From: JAZDHV01 sp043810355
GTDB taxonomy: Archaea > Nanobdellota > Nanobdellia > Woesearchaeales > JAGVYU01
Assembly: GCA_043810355.1 (NCBI GenBank)
Contig: JBDROB010000032.1
Span: forward strand, 1-34,526
Direction: 5' to 3'
DNA length: 34,526 bases
A program made the position numbers and the translations under genes. Within the stretch, counting starts at the first letter, position 1. Each line of letters opens with the position of its first letter. Positions 31,848 through 34,526 of the stretch are shown one piece after another. Under the pieces are notes generated by a model. That model was not told the DNA's origin and did not search any database. It saw only the letters and a list, made by a program, of their open reading frames with translations.

Positions 31848-31898
31848 TTTTTTTAAAGTATTTTTTTGGTTTTTTTATTAGTAGTTAAGATTTTTTTT
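31848..31898 (+). terminator. series of T tracts before glutaredoxin
   Basis: Four runs of 7 to 9 T lie within about 50 bp. This is a strong archaeal intrinsic termination signal, placed between the micro-ORF and glutaredoxin. Confidence 0.5.
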
Positions 31899-32009
31899 TG
31901 AATTTGAATTAATGAAATTTCGCATCAAATTCCAAGTTGATTGTTATAATAAGATTATAAACAGGAATTATTGTGATAAGAGTTTGAAAAAACAATTTAG
32001 GAGGAGAAA

Positions 32010-32246
32010 ATGAAGAAAGTAAAAATCTATTCAACACCGACATGCCCTTGGTGTGTCAGGGCAAAAGAATTCCTGAAAGAGAATAAGGTCGAGTTTGAGA
32101 ATCATGATGTGGCAAGTGATGAAGCTGCAAGGAATGAGATGATTGAGAAGTCGGGGCAGATGGGTGTTCCTGTGATTATTGTAGATGATGTTGTCATAGT
32201 CGGATTTGACCAGAATGCATTAAAGGCAGCATTGGATGCAAGTTAA
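32010..32246 (+). CDS. glutaredoxin-like thiol oxidoreductase
   Basis: This 78-residue thioredoxin-fold protein has the redox motif C12-P-W-C15 (TPTCPWC), the cis-proline MGVPVIIVDD and the C-terminal VVIVGFDQNALKAAL. That is the NrdH/glutaredoxin type with 'vGfd' near the end. It reduces disulfides of partners; the electron donor is not seen here. AGGAGGAG four bases before the ATG gives a strong ribosome site. It follows the micro-ORF and its T tracts, so attenuation of this gene is possible. Confidence 0.9.
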   Translation: MKKVKIYSTPTCPWCVRAKEFLKENKVEFENHDVASDEAARNEMIEKSGQMGVPVIIVDDVVIVGFDQNALKAALDAS

Positions 32247-32298
32247 GGATGTTTTATAGAAACCTTTTTATTTGATAACTATTTGCTGGATTATTACA

Positions 32299-32790
32299 AT
32301 GGAATACAAAAACTTATTCTCATTTGATATAGAATGGAACTATAAGAAATTAAGCTTGTTCATCTTTTTGCTAGCATTGCCAAATCTTCTTGGAATAGTC
32401 AATATAGGGACTGTTTTTGGATTTAAGATACATTTATTTCAGATAGCAATCTTTTTGGCTGCAATGATATATGGTCCTACAGGAGGATTTTTATCAGGGC
32501 TGATTGGATCATCATATTCAGCATTTATTATGGGAAATCCTTATATTGCAATAGGAAATGCAATTCTTGGATTTTTTGCAGGACTGTTTTTAAGGTATGG
32601 AATCAAAACAGTTCTAGCTGTTTTGCTTGCTTATGCAATCCAATTGCCTTGGCTAGTCTTAACTGACTATTATTTAGTCGGATTATCAGCTGTGTTTATA
32701 CAATCACTTGCAATTGCCTTGCTTGTATCAAACCTGATATGGGCTGTTGCTGTTGATTATATTGCGAAGCAGATTAAACCTCTTTTATGA
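32299..32790 (+). CDS. ECF-transporter S-component-like membrane protein
   Basis: This 163-residue protein has about five to six hydrophobic helices with AAMIYGPTGGFLSGLIGSSYSAFIMGNPYIAIGNAILGFFAGLFLRYG. That is the Gly-rich pattern of energy-coupling-factor substrate-binding (S) subunits for vitamins or queuosine precursors. The ligand cannot be named, and EcfA/EcfT are not in the window. The frame extends to 32272, but the ATG at 32299 suits the TATA-like CTTTTTATTT near 32264-32273. It lies 52 bp after glutaredoxin. Confidence 0.7.
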   Translation: MEYKNLFSFDIEWNYKKLSLFIFLLALPNLLGIVNIGTVFGFKIHLFQIAIFLAAMIYGPTGGFLSGLIGSSYSAFIMGNPYIAIGNAILGFFAGLFLRYGIKTVLAVLLAYAIQLPWLVLTDYYLVGLSAVFIQSLAIALLVSNLIWAVAVDYIAKQIKPLL

Positions 32791-32844
32791 TCATTTATTA
32801 TTTTAATCATTTATTATCATATAAATCCTTTATAATTAATCATC

Positions 32845-33264
32845 ATGATAAATCCTAATTTTGGAAAGAATTCTCTTGTATTAATTAAGGATGATAATGT
32901 TATCTTCAACTCTGAAAAATCAGGTCTAAGGCCATTGTTTGAATGTGTAAAAGAGATGAAAGGAAAAGTATCTGAGTGTGTACTTTATGACAGGGTTGTT
33001 GGATTGGCTGCTGCCAGATTGATTGTCTATTCTGGGATGATATCAAAAATTGTTACACCTGTCTGTTCAAAACCTGCAGTAAAATTGCTTGAGAAGGATG
33101 GGATAGAACTTGAAGCAGGAGAGATTGTTATGAATATCTTAAGGATGGATAACTCTGATATCTGTCCGATGGAAAAATTGGCTTTGGAAACTGAAGATAA
33201 TAAAGAGTTCTGGGAAAAAATTTATGATAGGATGACTATTACTGATAAACGCTTGTTCATCTGA
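32845..33264 (+). CDS. DUF1893 (TM1506-like) protein
   Basis: This 139-residue protein has the DUF1893 pattern: LVLIKDDNVIFNSEKSGLRPLFECVKEM, VLYDRVVGLAAARLIVYSGMISKIVTPVCSKPAVKLLEKDGIE, and CPMEKLALETEDNKEFW. Structures of this family resemble cytidine deaminases, and no reaction is established. The Cys/Glu residues VCSKPA and CPMEKL occupy places where deaminases bind metal. It is a single gene after the S-component-like gene, with ATATAAATCC near 32819-32828 as the TATA box. Confidence 0.8.
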   Translation: MINPNFGKNSLVLIKDDNVIFNSEKSGLRPLFECVKEMKGKVSECVLYDRVVGLAAARLIVYSGMISKIVTPVCSKPAVKLLEKDGIELEAGEIVMNILRMDNSDICPMEKLALETEDNKEFWEKIYDRMTITDKRLFI

Positions 33265-33340
33265 TTGATCCATATTATTGGTGGAGGAAGTTTTTATGAT
33301 TCTCAAGTGCGAATCAAAAGATGGATAAGAATTCAGTGAA

Positions 33341-33715
33341 TTATTTTCTCTTTTTGAACCAACCAATCAAAAATAAGATTCCAATAAAGAAAGCTATTCC
33401 AGAAATCTGCAGAGCCCATAATAAATAATACCACCCAAAACCTGATGTAATAATATTCATCAAAATCACTGCAATGTACAAAATTCCTGCGAGGACAAAA
33501 CCAATCCCTCCAACTATCTCATATTTCCAAGAGATTATTAAAACAACCAACAAGATAATTGATGGAATATTATGCATGAATAATCCTAAAATCGTCCCCC
33601 AGAATCCATAATTTCCTTCAAAAATATCCAAAGAAAACAATGCTAAGAATAAAATAAATACTATTGATAATATTCTTGGCGTCCAATACACAAATTTGCC
33701 GACCTTTTTTACCAT
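33341..33715 (-). CDS. small four-helix membrane protein (124 aa)
   Basis: This 124-residue protein has four hydrophobic segments (about residues 12-30, 38-62, 68-90, 97-118) and ends in a basic tail GWFKKRK. This fits the small DUF7670-type membrane proteins common in archaea and bacteria, whose function is unknown. The short basic N-terminus MVKKVGK suggests the start is right. It converges on the DUF1893 gene. Confidence 0.7.
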   Translation of the reverse strand: MVKKVGKFVYWTPRILSIVFILFLALFSLDIFEGNYGFWGTILGLFMHNIPSIILLVVLIISWKYEIVGGIGFVLAGILYIAVILMNIITSGFGWYYLLWALQISGIAFFIGILFLIGWFKKRK

Positions 33716-33738
33716 ATCAAAATATTAATAAGTTTAAC

Positions 33739-33751
33739 TATTTAAAATATA
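33739..33751 (+). promoter_or_regulatory. TATA box for the GC-richer unit at 33768
   Basis: TATTTAAAATATA lies 17-29 bp before 33768. It predicts a transcript starting at or near the ATG there. Confidence 0.45.
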
Positions 33752-33767
33752 TGATTCCAAGTTTGAA

Positions 33768-33920
33768 ATGAAGAAAATATTGCGATTGCTGTTAAATCAT
33801 CCTGGCTGTGAAATGGGAGGGATTGTGAGGCAAAGTAATTTTGAGAGGCGTTCTTTCACAGAGCGAATGCGGTACATTTCTTCGAGGGATCAAGGGTACA
33901 ATTTATATCATATAAGCTAA
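33768..33920 (+). other. candidate ncRNA, or 50-codon ORF
   Basis: A 50-codon frame opens at the position the TATA box predicts (MKKILRLLLNHPGCEMGG...). The stretch is GC-richer than its surroundings, as structured RNAs are in AT-rich genomes. CTGTGAAA (about 33807-33814) pairs with TTTCACAG about 50 nt on, and GTAC...GTAC closes a second stem near 33872-33899. The peptide shows no familiar motif. I lean to an RNA, without certainty. After it, AATAGC-CCTGGA-GCTATT near 33985-34002 forms another hairpin. Confidence 0.35.
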
Positions 33921-34046
33921 TAAGTAATATAAATCAGGAAGTATTCTTCTCTTGTTATGAGATTGCAATATATTCTCTGATGGAATAGCCCTGGAGCTAT
34001 TTATCTTTTGCAGTAAATTTATATATTAGTTTAATTATATATTATT

Positions 34047-34526
34047 ATGATGAATAAAACCTTATTTATTTGTAATATATTTATTGCATTATTCTTTATT
34101 ATAATATTATCCAGCGTGGCAACTGCAGAATGCGGTTGCGGAAGCGGTATAGAATGCAATGGCGGTGCTGGTTGTGTTTTAGGCGCTTGTCTTGGTGCAT
34201 GCATGTCTGGTTCTGGAGAACGCTGCGGAGGTTCACCTGTTGCATATTGCAAATCAGGGTTGCAATGCGTTAGCGGCAAATGCAAATCAAAAGGCTCTTC
34301 GGGGACTAGCTGCGGAACAAATTCTGACTGCAATTCAGGACTCTATTGCGATTTATTCACATGCAAAAATAAAAAGGATGCAGGAGGAAGCTGTTCTGCA
34401 GACTGGGTCTGCAAATCAGGATTGAAATGCTTGGCTCTTACCTGCCAAAAACCTGGAGCAGAAGGAAGCAGCTGCACGACAAATGAGGACTGTGACTCAG
34501 GGTTATATTGTGACTTGTTCAAATGC
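34047..34526 (+). CDS. secreted cysteine-rich repeat protein (partial, 5' end)
   Basis: The frame stays open for 160 codons to the window edge. Residues 1-28 are a signal peptide: short basic start, a long Ile/Leu/Phe core, and SSVATA before the mature start AEC. The rest is Cys/Gly/Ser-rich, with units like SCGTNSDCNSGLYCDLFTCK and SCTTNEDCDSGLYCDLFKC alternating with VCKSGLKCLALTC. These recall disulfide-rich Dickkopf-type modules. Each unit has about four to six Cys. Base composition is clearly richer in GC than nearby genes. A surface or extracellular protein is likely, with unknown function; TTATATATTAG near 34018-34028 is the TATA box. Confidence 0.75.
   Translation, partial: MMNKTLFICNIFIALFFIIILSSVATAECGCGSGIECNGGAGCVLGACLGACMSGSGERCGGSPVAYCKSGLQCVSGKCKSKGSSGTSCGTNSDCNSGLYCDLFTCKNKKDAGGSCSADWVCKSGLKCLALTCQKPGAEGSSCTTNEDCDSGLYCDLFKC

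Noticed and set aside
33768..33920. Reduced RNase P RNA
   Set aside because: GAGGCAAAGT and ACAGAGCGAATGCGG loosely echo two conserved RNase P regions, but the P4 pairing they should form is absent.

Overview
This window looks like a chromosome segment of an AT-rich DPANN archaeon, most likely of the Woesearchaeota/Pacearchaeota type; that placement is inference from gene content. Archaeal markers are ribosomal protein eS1, a single-domain Bud32 kinase, Pth2 peptidyl-tRNA hydrolase, class I lysyl-tRNA synthetase, AMP phosphorylase, archaeal SepF, a ZPR1-type zinc protein, and intron-containing tRNAs. Most genes have their own TATA box about 25-30 bp before the start codon, the arrangement expected for leaderless or nearly leaderless archaeal mRNAs. 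Shine-Dalgarno sites (GGAGG, GGTGAT) appear mainly inside operons. A bacterial-type gyrB is present.

Layout. 1-3435: the end of a partial ORF, a candidate structured ncRNA (182-341), an AI-2E exporter-family gene with AMP phosphorylase (minus strand), a two-hairpin structured element, and a tRNA-Val with a T-loop intron. 3436-8690: sepF, MTA phosphorylase, ZPR1, small and hypothetical membrane genes, pth2, tRNA-Lys(CTT) with an intron, a Tiki/TraB-like protein and a 50-codon membrane peptide. 8824-21667: a lysine block with a degenerate diadenylate-cyclase-like protein, a tandem Lrp-type regulator, aspartate kinase, dapB, dapA, asd, an opposite-strand hypothetical, lysA, dapF, dapL, a small Lrp regulator and lysS. 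This is a complete aspartate-to-lysine route by the LL-diaminopimelate aminotransferase variant, followed by the enzyme that charges lysine onto tRNA. 21733-29656: a RimB-like/RimK pair, a second copy of the two-hairpin element, gyrB, eS1, bud32, a glycosyltransferase, and hisS with a one-base frameshift at a run of nine A. 29772-34526: a hypothetical, a CARF-HTH-like regulator behind a cloverleaf-like leader, an 8-codon Cys-containing micro-ORF, glutaredoxin, an ECF-type S component, a DUF1893 protein, a small membrane protein, a GC-richer possible ncRNA, and the start of a secreted cysteine-rich repeat protein running off the end.

Working together. The lysine genes share a 13-bp palindrome, TACGAATNNCGTA, before dapB and twice before the small Lrp gene, with TTACGAA half-sites near lysC and dapF. 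This suggests a local lysine regulon. The main candidates for undescribed biology are the duplicated two-hairpin element with covarying stems (2924-3078 and 23246-23392), the cloverleaf leader of the CARF-like regulator, the micro-ORF MDGDRCGC, the inactive-looking DAC-domain protein, and the tRNA-Val with a T-loop intron and C33.
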